Source of the DNA: Oscillospiraceae bacterium
Lineage (GTDB): Bacteria; Bacillota; Clostridia; Oscillospirales; Oscillospiraceae
DNA length: 64,000 nt
NCBI GenBank assembly: GCA_017935145.1
Contig: JAGBIE010000018.1
Location: forward strand, 1-64,000
Direction of reading: 5' to 3'
Both the position numbers and the translations under genes were made by a program. Position 1 is the stretch's first letter; each line of letters opens with the position of its first letter. Under the pieces are notes generated by a model, which did not search any database, had not been told where the DNA came from, and saw only the letters and a program-made list of their open reading frames with translations. Of this stretch, positions 22,795 to 30,279 are shown one piece after another.

Positions 22795-23838
22795 ATGAAA
22801 CGCGTTGAGCCCTATATCCACACCCGTAACTACGGCTGCCGTGTACGGCAGTATATCATGGACGGCGTGCGGATGCTCTCCTTGGAAAACCAAAAAATCC
22901 GTGTGGTGCTCGCCTTGGATAAAGGCGCGGATATTGTAGATTTTCTCTACAAAAAGACGGATACGGATGTGCTGTGGCACTCCTTTAATCCTATTAAAAA
23001 TGTCAATCAGCACTCCACTCTCACAGACCCCGAAGGTCCGTTTAACGACCTCTATGCAGGGGGCTGGCAGGAACTGTTCCCCACCTATTCCACAGTAAGC
23101 AACTACGATGGCGCTGGTATCGGCTTCCACGGAGAGGCTACCATCTATCCTTGGGATTGCGTGGTGGAGGAAGACACTCCCGAGTGCGTGCGCGTACATC
23201 TTTCCGTGCGCATGGTGCGCACCCCCTTCCTACTGGAAAAATGGCTGACCCTCAAAGAGGAGGATGGCACCCTGTACATAAAGCAAAAAGCCACCAATGT
23301 GGGCATGAAAACCCAGAATTTCATGTGGGGTCATCACCCTGCCTACGGCTTCCCCTTCTTGGATGAATCCGTACGCCTGCATTTAGAGGGTGAACCTACA
23401 GTGACCATCGAGCCCAACGAGGGCTTTGCCTGCCCCTTTACGGAAAAGACCGAGGGCAAGTTCCCCTATCTTCCCGACAAAGACGGCAATCTCATCGATA
23501 TGAGTCGCGCCTACGCCATGGACAAAAAGTGGTACATGGAGTACTGCATCCGCGATTTAAAAGAGGGCAAGTACGAACTGGTAAACCACAACACAGGTCT
23601 TGGCGTTCGCATGCAGTGGGATACAAAAGTCTTCCCCTATCTGTGGGTCTGGGCGGAGTTTGGCGCTGGACAGGACTATCCTTGGTATGGTCGCTGTTAT
23701 GAAATGGCGGTAGAATTGTGGAGCACCTTGCCTCCCAACTATGCCGTTGCCAAAGAAGCAGGCGCAGTGCACACCCTGAACGCAGGGGAGAGTATGGAAA
23801 CGGAAGTTTCCGCCACCTTGTTTGAATGGGAGGAATAA
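22795..23838 (+). CDS. Aldose-1-epimerase-like / DUF4432 protein
   Basis: A 347-residue beta-sandwich protein of the galactose-mutarotase-like superfamily. Typical parts are LDKGADIVDFLYKKTDTDVLW (about 39-59), GGWQELFPTYS, a central histidine motif MWGHHPAYGFPFLD (about 178-191), and the late PYLWVWAEFGAG. DUF4432 and aldose epimerases interconvert sugar anomers or bind sugars. It is the first gene of a four-gene operon with kinase, TIM-like isomerase and YjbQ, so it probably prepares a sugar or lactol for phosphorylation. The substrate is unknown. Confidence 0.75.
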   Translation: MKRVEPYIHTRNYGCRVRQYIMDGVRMLSLENQKIRVVLALDKGADIVDFLYKKTDTDVLWHSFNPIKNVNQHSTLTDPEGPFNDLYAGGWQELFPTYSTVSNYDGAGIGFHGEATIYPWDCVVEEDTPECVRVHLSVRMVRTPFLLEKWLTLKEEDGTLYIKQKATNVGMKTQNFMWGHHPAYGFPFLDESVRLHLEGEPTVTIEPNEGFACPFTEKTEGKFPYLPDKDGNLIDMSRAYAMDKKWYMEYCIRDLKEGKYELVNHNTGLGVRMQWDTKVFPYLWVWAEFGAGQDYPWYGRCYEMAVELWSTLPPNYAVAKEAGAVHTLNAGESMETEVSATLFEWEE

Positions 23839-23839
23839 C

Positions 23840-25309
23840 ATGAAACGCTGTGTCATCGGCTTGGATTTGGGCACGACCTGCTGTAAAGCCTTGGTGGTGG
23901 ACGAATTGGGCAACATGATTGCCCAAGGGTCTCAGGGTTATCCCCTCATCTCCCACGGGGCAGAAATTGAGCAAAAGGCGGAAGATTGGGTTTCTGCCGC
24001 CTCTACCGCCATCCGCATGGCTTTGCAGGATGTGAAAGATGCAGAAGTGGTCGCCATCTCCCTCTCTACCCAAGGCGGGTCTACCGTGGCGACAGACGAA
24101 AAAGGCGATTTCATCGGCAATGCGTGGACTTGGATGGACACCCGTTGTACATTGGAAGCGGAAGCGGTGGAGCGTGCCCTGACGGATGAATACATCTACA
24201 AAACCACAGGCTGGAAAATTGACCCATCCTTGGATGCGGCAAAAATTCTCCGCATGAAATCCATGGAGGAATACCGCTCCGCCAAAAAGTATATTACCAC
24301 CTTGGAAGTGGTCAACCGCTGGCTCACAGGCAAGGATGTCATCGACCCCACCAACTGCGCCATCCGCCAACTCTGGAACATTGAGAAGAACGATTGGGAT
24401 GAAAAAATCCTCTCCCAAATCGGTTTAAGTCGCGAGGAACTTCCTCCCGTCATGCCCACAGGCGCTTTTGTGGGAAATCTCACAGAAGATTGCGCCAAAG
24501 AATTGGGACTTCCCGAAACAGTAAAAGTCTTTAACGGCGCTCATGACCAGTACTGCGCTTCCATCGGCGCAGGTGCGGTGCAGGAGGGGGATATGCTCCT
24601 TTCCGCAGGCACTACTTGGGTGCTTATGGGCATCAGCAAGTCTCCGCTCTTTACGGAAAGTTACATCGCCCCTGGCAAGCACCCTGTGGAAGGACTCTAC
24701 GGCGCTATCGCGTCTTTGGTCTGTTCGGGTGCGTCACTCCAGTGGTTTAAAAACAATTTCCTGCCTGAGGAATTTGATGAAATGAACCGCGTGGTTGCCA
24801 CTCGCAGAGATAAGACAGGCGAACTCACCTTCTTCCCCTATATGGCTGGCGCTAACTACCCCTTATGGCAACTCAATGCCAAGGGCGCATTTACGGGCAT
24901 CGGTTTGGAGCATGACCGCTTCGATTTTGCCCGGGCCATTATGGAGGGCGTTGCCTTTGGTATCCGCCGTGCCGTGGAGGATTTCCAACAGAATGGCACG
25001 GAGGTCAAATCCATCGTCATGATGGGTGGTGCGGCAAGAAGTCCCGTGTGGATGGATATGATTGCCTCCATCACCAATACCCCCATTGTGGCGCTGAACC
25101 AGTCCGATGTCTGCGCTTTGGGCGCAGCCGCCATTGCCGCCTGCGGCTGTGGCATCTTCCGCGATTACACGGAAGCCGCCCAAAAGATGGTCCACGCGGA
25201 CAAGACCTACGCCCCCAAGGAAGATGATGTGGCGTATTATGATGTAAAATTCCGCAACTATGACCGTATGTGGCAAAAAATGCGGAAGTATTATGAAGAA
25301 ATGAACTGA
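23840..25309 (+). CDS. FGGY-family carbohydrate kinase
   Basis: A 489-residue sugar kinase. The N-terminal ATPase motif is VIGLDLGTTCCKALVVDE, the substrate-domain segment is WTWMDTR (about 95-101), and the C-terminal domain has AHDQYCASIGAGAV, LLSAGTTWVL and MMGGAARSPVWMDMIAS (about 400-416), matching FGGY_N and FGGY_C. The start at 23840 overlaps the end of the preceding gene's ribosome-site region and excludes a short in-frame extension. Together with a triosephosphate-isomerase-like partner it recalls tetrulose kinases, but xylulokinase-like substrates cannot be excluded. Confidence 0.9.
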   Translation: MKRCVIGLDLGTTCCKALVVDELGNMIAQGSQGYPLISHGAEIEQKAEDWVSAASTAIRMALQDVKDAEVVAISLSTQGGSTVATDEKGDFIGNAWTWMDTRCTLEAEAVERALTDEYIYKTTGWKIDPSLDAAKILRMKSMEEYRSAKKYITTLEVVNRWLTGKDVIDPTNCAIRQLWNIEKNDWDEKILSQIGLSREELPPVMPTGAFVGNLTEDCAKELGLPETVKVFNGAHDQYCASIGAGAVQEGDMLLSAGTTWVLMGISKSPLFTESYIAPGKHPVEGLYGAIASLVCSGASLQWFKNNFLPEEFDEMNRVVATRRDKTGELTFFPYMAGANYPLWQLNAKGAFTGIGLEHDRFDFARAIMEGVAFGIRRAVEDFQQNGTEVKSIVMMGGAARSPVWMDMIASITNTPIVALNQSDVCALGAAAIAACGCGIFRDYTEAAQKMVHADKTYAPKEDDVAYYDVKFRNYDRMWQKMRKYYEEMN

Positions 25310-25326
25310 GAAAGGAAGTACATATT

Positions 25327-26037
25327 ATGAAACCCACCATTCGCGTTCCTTATTTTGAAGTCGGCACCAAAAACTATGTTTGGGGCGACAAACTGCTGGA
25401 ATACGCCATCGCCGCCGATAAGGCCGCTGAAAAGTACGATATCGATGTGCTTTTCATCGTTCCCGCACTGGAAGTTCGCCGTGTTGCCGAAAACACCAAG
25501 AATTTGAAAGTCTTCTGCACCTATATGGACACTCTGCGTCCCGGCCGTGGCTGTGCCGATATCCTCCCCGAGGGCGTTAAGGATGCTGGCGCTGTGGGCG
25601 TGATGATTAACCACTGCGAAAAGCCCATGAGCCTGCCCCAGATGAAGAAAACCATCGACCGCGCCCGTGAACTGGACATGCTGGTCTTTGCCTGTGCCGA
25701 TACCTTGGACGAAGCCAAGGCCATCGCCCAACTGCACCCCGATATCATCAATCCCGAACCCTCTGAAATCATCGGTGGTGGCAAGGGCTCCAGCCCCATG
25801 GCTTATGTGAAGGACTCCATCGCCGCCATTAAGGAAGTGGACCCCAACATCATGGTGGAACAGGCTGCTGGCATCACCTGCGGTCAGGAAGTGTACGATT
25901 TCATCATGGCAGGTAGCGAAGCCGCTGGCGCCGCTTCCGGCATTATGAACGCCAAAGACCCCTTGGCAATGATTGATGAAATGATTGCCGCCACCCGCCG
26001 TGCCGCTGACGATTTGAAGAAAATGGAGGAAAAGTAA
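25327..26037 (+). CDS. Triosephosphate-isomerase-like protein
   Basis: A 236-residue TIM-barrel protein of the TPI superfamily. The three catalytic positions appear kept: K15 in FEVGTKNYVWG, H96 in MINHCEKP, and E144 in INPEPSEIIGGGKG. Sequence around them differs strongly from housekeeping TPI (no NWKMN, no AYEPVWAIGTG). It resembles the TPI-like isomerases of tetrulose phosphate pathways (EryH/LerI type), which fits its place after the FGGY kinase. An isomerase of a phosphorylated C4 or similar ketose is inferred. Confidence 0.8.
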   Translation: MKPTIRVPYFEVGTKNYVWGDKLLEYAIAADKAAEKYDIDVLFIVPALEVRRVAENTKNLKVFCTYMDTLRPGRGCADILPEGVKDAGAVGVMINHCEKPMSLPQMKKTIDRARELDMLVFACADTLDEAKAIAQLHPDIINPEPSEIIGGGKGSSPMAYVKDSIAAIKEVDPNIMVEQAAGITCGQEVYDFIMAGSEAAGAASGIMNAKDPLAMIDEMIAATRRAADDLKKMEEK

Positions 26038-26038
26038 G

Positions 26039-26533
26039 ATGGTTTACAGAGAAAGTTTTAAGGTGGAATCCCGTCACCGCGCCGTTTCTTTCCACGATGT
26101 CACTGACAAAGTGAAGGAAATTGTCAAAAAGGCGGGTGTCAAAGACGGCATCGTTGTGGTTTATTCCCACCACACCACCTGCTCCGTCATTACCCAGGAA
26201 TGCGCTTTTGATATGTCCATGACGGGTCTGGAGACCCTCCAGCAGGACTTGGTCAACTGCTTTGAAGAGTGGATTCCCACCTGCCGTTACGAAGGCATGT
26301 ATCTCCATCCCGGTCACGAAGCACTGGTCTTTGCCGAAGAACACGGCGAAGACAACTTCGGTTGCCACAACACGGACGCTCACCTGCGTTCTTCCATCAT
26401 CGGCAGAAACATCACCGTGGTCATCGAAAACGGCGAAGCCGACCTGGGCGAATTCGGCAGAGTGCATTTCATCGACTGGGATCAAACCCGCGGTCGCACC
26501 CGCACCGTGCAGGTCATGGTCATGGGCGAATAA
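26039..26533 (+). CDS. YjbQ family protein (UPF0047)
   Basis: A 164-residue protein with the YjbQ/UPF0047 fold. Markers are YSHHTTCSVITQE (about 42-54, usually HTTASITINE), HNTDAHLRSSIIG (about 118-130), and the tail GEFGRVHFIDWDQTRGRTRTVQVMVMG. Family proteins carry a bound-metal-like site and were reported with weak thiamine-phosphate synthase activity, but their true role is open. It starts one base after the TPI-like gene, as the last cistron, suggesting it acts in the same pathway. Confidence 0.88.
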   Translation: MVYRESFKVESRHRAVSFHDVTDKVKEIVKKAGVKDGIVVVYSHHTTCSVITQECAFDMSMTGLETLQQDLVNCFEEWIPTCRYEGMYLHPGHEALVFAEEHGEDNFGCHNTDAHLRSSIIGRNITVVIENGEADLGEFGRVHFIDWDQTRGRTRTVQVMVMGE

Positions 26534-26545
26534 GGAATTGCATAG

Positions 26546-26578
26546 AAAAAGCACCGCTCACACGAGCGGTGCTTTTTT
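26546..26578 (+). terminator. Terminator of the kinase/YjbQ operon
   Basis: AAAAAGCACCGCTC / GAGCGGTGCTTTTTT stem, 13 bases past the yjbQ-like stop. Confidence 0.9.
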
Positions 26579-26580
26579 GT

Positions 26581-26747
26581 TGAGCGGGAGTGTAGGGTCG
26601 GGGCATCCACGGCGTCCCATGTCTTCCCGTGGGTAGCGAAGCGGCGGCACGGTAGTGAATGACAGTCCAGTGGACTGTCAGAGCCGTGCCGTGACCGAGC
26701 CGCAGCGAGACAGGTGCTGAGCATAGCGAAGCGGATGAGGGTGTTTC
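26581..26747. repeat. Gene-free block with nested palindromes
   Basis: This stretch has no convincing gene. It contains GACAGTCC-AGT-GGACTGTC (about 26661-26679) nested inside CGGCACGG...CCGTGCCG, plus two copies of the phrase TAGCGAAGCGG (about 26635 and 26724). It abuts repeat copy B, so the two may form one larger mosaic element. The nesting is strong enough to form a cruciform or a structured RNA. Confidence 0.6.
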
Positions 26748-26880
26748 GTACTTTTCTTGGTTGCCAAGAAAAGTACCCAAAGAAGGCAAATTAGGAGGGG
26801 ACTTTTTACCGATCCGTCCCCTCCTAATAACCACCCCTCCTAAGGAATCACCCTCTGCGGTCTCACATACGGCAAAGGTG
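26748..26880 (+). repeat. Interspersed repeat, copy B
   Basis: A 133-bp copy, inverted relative to 1-132. Hairpin 1 is GTACTTTTCTTGG-TTG-CCAAGAAAAGTAC; hairpin 2 is TTAGGAGGGGAC...GTCCCCTCCTAA. Copy A has GGGGAT...ATCCCC instead, a compensatory pair change. The shared tail ends in CACATACGGCAAAGGTG. Beyond 26880 the sequence continues to about 26945 without a gene. Confidence 0.85.
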
Positions 26881-26959
26881 CTCCGCGACCGTTTGCCCTG
26901 CCGAGAAAGCGCATGGTGGGTAGCGCATCCGTAGGGTGGCTTCTATATCTGACTACGAC

Positions 26960-26996
26960 AAAAATGACCTACTCACAAGAGTAGGTCATTTTTTCT
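26960..26996 (-). terminator. Terminator overlapping the end of the XRE regulator gene
   Basis: AAAATGACCTACTC / GAGTAGGTCATTTT stem. The regulator's stop codon lies inside the hairpin, and the 5' arm is formed by its last codons. Confidence 0.85.
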
Positions 26997-27192
26997 GCTC
27001 GCGACCGATGAAATAGTCCGCAGAAACCTTATAAAAATCGCAGAGTTTAATCAAATCCTCAATTTTGAGTTCTGCCCGTCCCGTTTCAATGTGGTTGTAC
27101 CCTTGCTGGGATTTGTTCAGCACTCTGCCCAAGTCCGCTTGGGTCAGATCGCGGTCTTCGCGTAGCGCTTTCATCCGCTCCCGATAATCCAT
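26986..27192 (-). CDS. Small XRE-family DNA-binding regulator
   Basis: A 68-residue stand-alone HTH_3 domain: MKALREDRDLTQADLGRVLNKSQQGYNHIETGRAE, with the Q-x-x-V/I helix-turn-helix core, then LIKLCDFYKVSADYFIG. There is no ligand domain. It is divergent from an ABC exporter whose promoter holds two identical TACTCA-N5-TGAGTA palindromes, so it very likely represses the exporter and perhaps itself. The gene ends inside its own terminator. Confidence 0.88.
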   Translation of the reverse strand: MDYRERMKALREDRDLTQADLGRVLNKSQQGYNHIETGRAELKIEDLIKLCDFYKVSADYFIGREQKK

Positions 27193-27229
27193 CTTATCAC
27201 CGCCGTTTCCTTATAAGAAAAGGGTAGCA

Positions 27230-27246
27230 TACTCATAAATTGAGTA
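27230..27246. promoter_or_regulatory. Operator palindrome O1
   Basis: TACTCA-TAAAT-TGAGTA, directly upstream of the exporter -35 box. It is identical in both half-sites to O2, 25 bp away centre to centre. Confidence 0.75.
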
Positions 27247-27275
27247 TTGACATATACTCAAAGATTGAGTATATT
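27247..27275 (+). promoter_or_regulatory. Promoter of the ABC exporter operon
   Basis: TTGACA, 17 bp, TATATT. The spacer contains operator O2. Confidence 0.85.
27255..27271. promoter_or_regulatory. Operator palindrome O2 inside the promoter spacer
   Basis: TACTCA-AAGAT-TGAGTA lies between -35 and -10 and would block polymerase when bound, as expected for a repressor such as the adjacent XRE protein. Confidence 0.75.
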
Positions 27276-27363
27276 TTCTTTGTCTTTGCTACGAAAAAAA
27301 TTTGCGCCACAGCGCAGACGGTGGTATATTGAAACAAAGAAAAGTCGCAAGGAGGGCTTATCT

Positions 27364-28254
27364 ATGGTTTTGGAAATGAGAAATATCCAAAAGTCCTTTG
27401 GTGAAAAGAAGGTGTTGCAGGGTGTGAGTTTGCGTGCTGAGGGTGGCAAAGCCTTCGGTCTGCTGGGCAGAAACGGCGCAGGCAAAACCACATCCATCCG
27501 CATTCTCATGCATGTGTTTCCCGCCAACGGGGGCGAGGTGCTGTTTGATGGCGCACCCATTGACTATAACAAGGTGCAGTTTGGCTATCTGCCAGAGGAA
27601 CGGGGGCTGTACCCTAAAAAGAAAATCATCGACCAGTTGGTGTATTTTGCGGAATTAAAGGGCATGGATTACAAATCCGCCGTCCGTTCCGTGGATTACT
27701 GGTTAAATCGGCTGGGCATGACAGAGTACCGCAACAAACGGCTGGACACCCTTTCCAAGGGTAATCAGCAAAAAATCCAACTGATTACCGCCTTGGCCCA
27801 CGATCCCCATGTGGTGATTTTGGATGAGCCTTTTTCGGGTTTAGACCCTGTCAACGCCATGCTTTTAAAAGATGTGGTGCGAGAGGTCATCGCCAAGGGG
27901 AAGATTGTGCTGTTTTCCAGCCATCAGATGAATTACATTGAGGAATTTTGCGATAGCATTGCCATTTTGAACGGTGGAAAGGTGGCGCTCAGTGGCGACC
28001 TGCATGAAATCAAGCGCAACTATCCCCGCAATCGTCTGGTCATTCGTTCTACTCAGTCCGATGCCATCGCCACCCGATTTGGCGAGGCCTGCCAGCAGGG
28101 CAAGGATGGAGAACTTCTCTTGACCCTCGCTTCTCCCGATGAAAAGCAGAGCATTATGAAGCTTTTGGCAGAAACCTACGATATCGATGAAATGAAGGTC
28201 TTTGAGCCATCTCTCAACGATATCTTCGTAGAATATGCGGAAAAGGAGGTGTAA
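27364..28254 (+). CDS. ABC transporter ATP-binding protein (Nat/drug exporter type)
   Basis: A 296-residue ATPase with Walker A GRNGAGKTTS (about 37-46), signature LSKGNQQKIQ, Walker B VVILDEPFSGLDP, and the switch His in LFSSHQM. The C-terminal 80 residues form a DUF4162-type extension found in ABC-2 exporters such as NatA. The start at 27364 has AAGGAGG upstream and lies after the promoter; an earlier in-frame ATG at 27247 lies in the -35 box. It is followed closely by its permease gene. Substrate unknown; sodium, peptide or drug export are all possible. Confidence 0.92.
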   Translation: MVLEMRNIQKSFGEKKVLQGVSLRAEGGKAFGLLGRNGAGKTTSIRILMHVFPANGGEVLFDGAPIDYNKVQFGYLPEERGLYPKKKIIDQLVYFAELKGMDYKSAVRSVDYWLNRLGMTEYRNKRLDTLSKGNQQKIQLITALAHDPHVVILDEPFSGLDPVNAMLLKDVVREVIAKGKIVLFSSHQMNYIEEFCDSIAILNGGKVALSGDLHEIKRNYPRNRLVIRSTQSDAIATRFGEACQQGKDGELLLTLASPDEKQSIMKLLAETYDIDEMKVFEPSLNDIFVEYAEKEV

Positions 28255-28258
28255 GACC

Positions 28259-29494
28259 ATGAAACAGTTTCGAAAAATTCTCAAATTTGAACTGAAAAAC
28301 TATTTGCAGAGCAAGTCCTTTGTGGGAATTACGGTGTTTTTGGCTTTGGCCATTGCTGTGGTCATGTTCTTCCCTCGTATTGCGGAAAATTTCAAAAAAG
28401 ACAAGGCGGATTCTGCGCCCAAGGACCGCGAAACACTCCTTTTGGTGGACCAAACGGAGTATGCTCCCTTGACCGAAGAGGCCTTTGCCGTTGCCTTTGG
28501 GAAATATGAGGTGAAAAAGGCGCAGTCTGTTGCTGTGGTGGAAGAACTCATTACCAAGGGGGAGGCCGAGTGCGCCTTTGTGTTGGAAAGCCTGACCTCT
28601 TACACCTATTGGGTCAACAATCTTTCCATGTATGATACCAATACCCAAGTGGCCGATGAGGTACTGAAAGAACTGTACCGTACCGTTTCCATGACCAATG
28701 CAGGTCTATCGGCAGAAGAAGTGCAGAACATCATGACCGCCCAAATCCAAAGTCAGGTCAAGACCTTGGGCGTGGACCAAATGCAGAATTACTGGTATAC
28801 CTACATTATGATTTTCGCGCTGTATATGGTCATTCTTCTCTATGGACAGATGGTGGCAACCAATGTGGCCACGGAAAAAAGTTCCCGTGCCATGGAAGTG
28901 TTAGTTACCAGCGCCGACCCTGTGGCCATGATGTTTGGCAAGGTACTCTCCTCCTGCCTTGCGGGATTCACGCAACTTTTGGTCATCTTTGGCACGGCAA
29001 TGGTTTCCTTTAACCTGAACAAGGGATATTGGGATGCCGAAGGCGTCATTACCGCCATGTTCGATATGCCGGCAGAGCTGCTCATTTACATGCTGCTGTT
29101 CTTCGTGCTGGGCTTCCTGATCTATGCGTTTATGTTTGGCGCCGTGGGGTCCACGGCCTCTAAATTGGAGGATATCAGCACCTCCGTCATGCCCATTACC
29201 ATGCTGTTTGTGGTGGGTTTTGTGGTGGTGATGATTTCCATGACCGCCAACACCGTGGACACTCTGCTGATGAAAATCTGTTCCTTTGTCCCCTTCACCG
29301 CGCCCATGGCCATGTTTACCCGCATTGCCATGAGCACAGTTCCCGCTCACGAAATTGCCATTTCTGTGGGACTTTTGGCGGCGTCTGTGGTGGGTGTTGG
29401 CATTCTTTCGGCAAAAATCTATCGCATTGGGGTGCTTCTCTACGGCACGCCTCCCAAGTTTGGCGCCATTTGCAAAGCCCTCCGCCAAGCATAA
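28259..29494 (+). CDS. ABC-2 type exporter permease (NatB-like)
   Basis: A 411-residue permease: one N-terminal helix (about 20-40), a large extracytoplasmic domain (about 45-180), then five or six helices to residue 395, the NatB/YhaP layout. The segment LLYGQMVATNVATEKSSRAMEVLVTSADP (about 200-228) is the ABC-2 signature between the first two helices of the core. The start has AAGGAGGT at 28243-28250, inside the end of the ATPase gene. It forms a two-gene exporter under likely control of the small XRE protein. Confidence 0.9.
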   Translation: MKQFRKILKFELKNYLQSKSFVGITVFLALAIAVVMFFPRIAENFKKDKADSAPKDRETLLLVDQTEYAPLTEEAFAVAFGKYEVKKAQSVAVVEELITKGEAECAFVLESLTSYTYWVNNLSMYDTNTQVADEVLKELYRTVSMTNAGLSAEEVQNIMTAQIQSQVKTLGVDQMQNYWYTYIMIFALYMVILLYGQMVATNVATEKSSRAMEVLVTSADPVAMMFGKVLSSCLAGFTQLLVIFGTAMVSFNLNKGYWDAEGVITAMFDMPAELLIYMLLFFVLGFLIYAFMFGAVGSTASKLEDISTSVMPITMLFVVGFVVVMISMTANTVDTLLMKICSFVPFTAPMAMFTRIAMSTVPAHEIAISVGLLAASVVGVGILSAKIYRIGVLLYGTPPKFGAICKALRQA

Positions 29495-29498
29495 GAAT

Positions 29499-29528
29499 AA
29501 AAGCACCGACCAATGGTCGGTGCTTTTT
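29499..29528 (+). terminator. Terminator of the ABC exporter operon
   Basis: AAAAGCACCGACC / GGTCGGTGCTTTT stem, also able to end the convergent small-gene transcript. Confidence 0.9.
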
Positions 29529-29548
29529 CTCTATCTAATATTCCCTAT

Positions 29549-29770
29549 CTAATATTCCAGACGTTTGCGGAGGCGGGATTCGGCACGATGGAGGGTGCGA
29601 CACACGGTGGAACGGCTGAGTCCCAATCGGCGTGCCACTTCCGCTTGGCGGAGATGTTCATAGAACACCATGCGCACAATTTCCTGCTGTCGGGGCGTCA
29701 GTTCCCCGCGGATGGCGCGTTTCATCCGCTGTAGTTGGAGTTCGCGGTTTTTAGAGGCGATATTTTTCAT
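29549..29770 (-). CDS. Small helix-turn-helix protein, sigma-70 region 4-like
   Basis: A 73-residue protein. LTPRQQEIVRMVFYEHLRQAEVARRLGLSRSTVCRTLHRAE is a sigma-70 region-4 or LuxR-like helix-turn-helix, with no other sigma regions. The ATG at 29770 has AAAGGAG upstream and overlaps the end of the upstream small gene by 20 bases. It is the last of three overlapping small genes, so it is probably a transcription factor or a sigma-like modulator. Target unknown. Confidence 0.65.
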   Translation of the reverse strand: MKNIASKNRELQLQRMKRAIRGELTPRQQEIVRMVFYEHLRQAEVARRLGLSRSTVCRTLHRAESRLRKRLEY

Positions 29771-29984
29771 TTCCGCAGTAACTCCTTTCATAATAATGCT
29801 CTGTATGGGCGGCAAGTTCGTTGGTTTGGGTGAGCATTTCCGTTAAACGAGCAATTCTCCGCTCCAAATGCCAGCGCTCCTCCCGATTTTTGCACTCCCG
29901 TGCCTGCCGTCTTAGCACCCGAAGACGGTCGGAAAGCAGACGGGACGATACCCGATATTCCTCAGACATTTCCCGCAGTGTCAT
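29751..29984 (-). CDS. Small coiled-coil/HTH-like protein
   Basis: A 77-residue charged protein starting MTLREMSEEYRVSSRLLSDRL, which looks like a helix-turn-helix-type recognition segment, followed by a helical Arg/Glu-rich stretch (about 25-55) likely to form a coiled coil. It overlaps the zinc-ribbon gene upstream by an ATGA and the sigma-like gene downstream. No named family is recognised. Translation coupling suggests the three act as a unit. Confidence 0.55.
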   Translation of the reverse strand: MTLREMSEEYRVSSRLLSDRLRVLRRQARECKNREERWHLERRIARLTEMLTQTNELAAHTEHYYERSYCGNEKYRL

Positions 29985-30178
29985 AGGCACTCTTCCTCCA
30001 CTTGACAGCGATAGGGGGCAAACACCCGCCGTGCCAGCAAGGGCAGGCAGTCCCGACACACCCGCTCCCGCTGTATGCGATAGTAAACCTCACCGCCAAA
30101 GAGGCGGCTACCACACAGGGTGCAGTGGGGATGCGCTTCCCCGAACCCCATGGGCCATCTGTGAACGATACATTCCAT
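29981..30178 (-). CDS. Small zinc-ribbon protein
   Basis: A 65-residue protein with two CxxC pairs: HCTLCG (about 18-23) and RVCRDCLP (about 39-46), the spacing of a treble-clef or zinc-ribbon finger. The remaining residues are basic and aromatic. AAAGGAAG seven bases before ATG supports the start. It is the first of three overlapping small genes on the minus strand, divergent from tadA. A DNA- or RNA-binding accessory role is likely, but no family is named. Confidence 0.6.
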   Translation of the reverse strand: MECIVHRWPMGFGEAHPHCTLCGSRLFGGEVYYRIQRERVCRDCLPLLARRVFAPYRCQVEEECL

Positions 30179-30223
30179 TCATAATCTTCCTTTCCGTACA
30201 ATTCCGCAGCTTACCGTTCTTTC

Positions 30224-30252
30224 TTGACCTTTCTTTCTGCTTCTGCTACCAT
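30224..30252 (+). promoter_or_regulatory. Promoter for tadA
   Basis: TTGACC, 17 bp, TACCAT, 27 bases before the TTG start. Confidence 0.7.
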
Positions 30253-30279
30253 TAAAAATAGCATAAGGAGGCGATTTTC

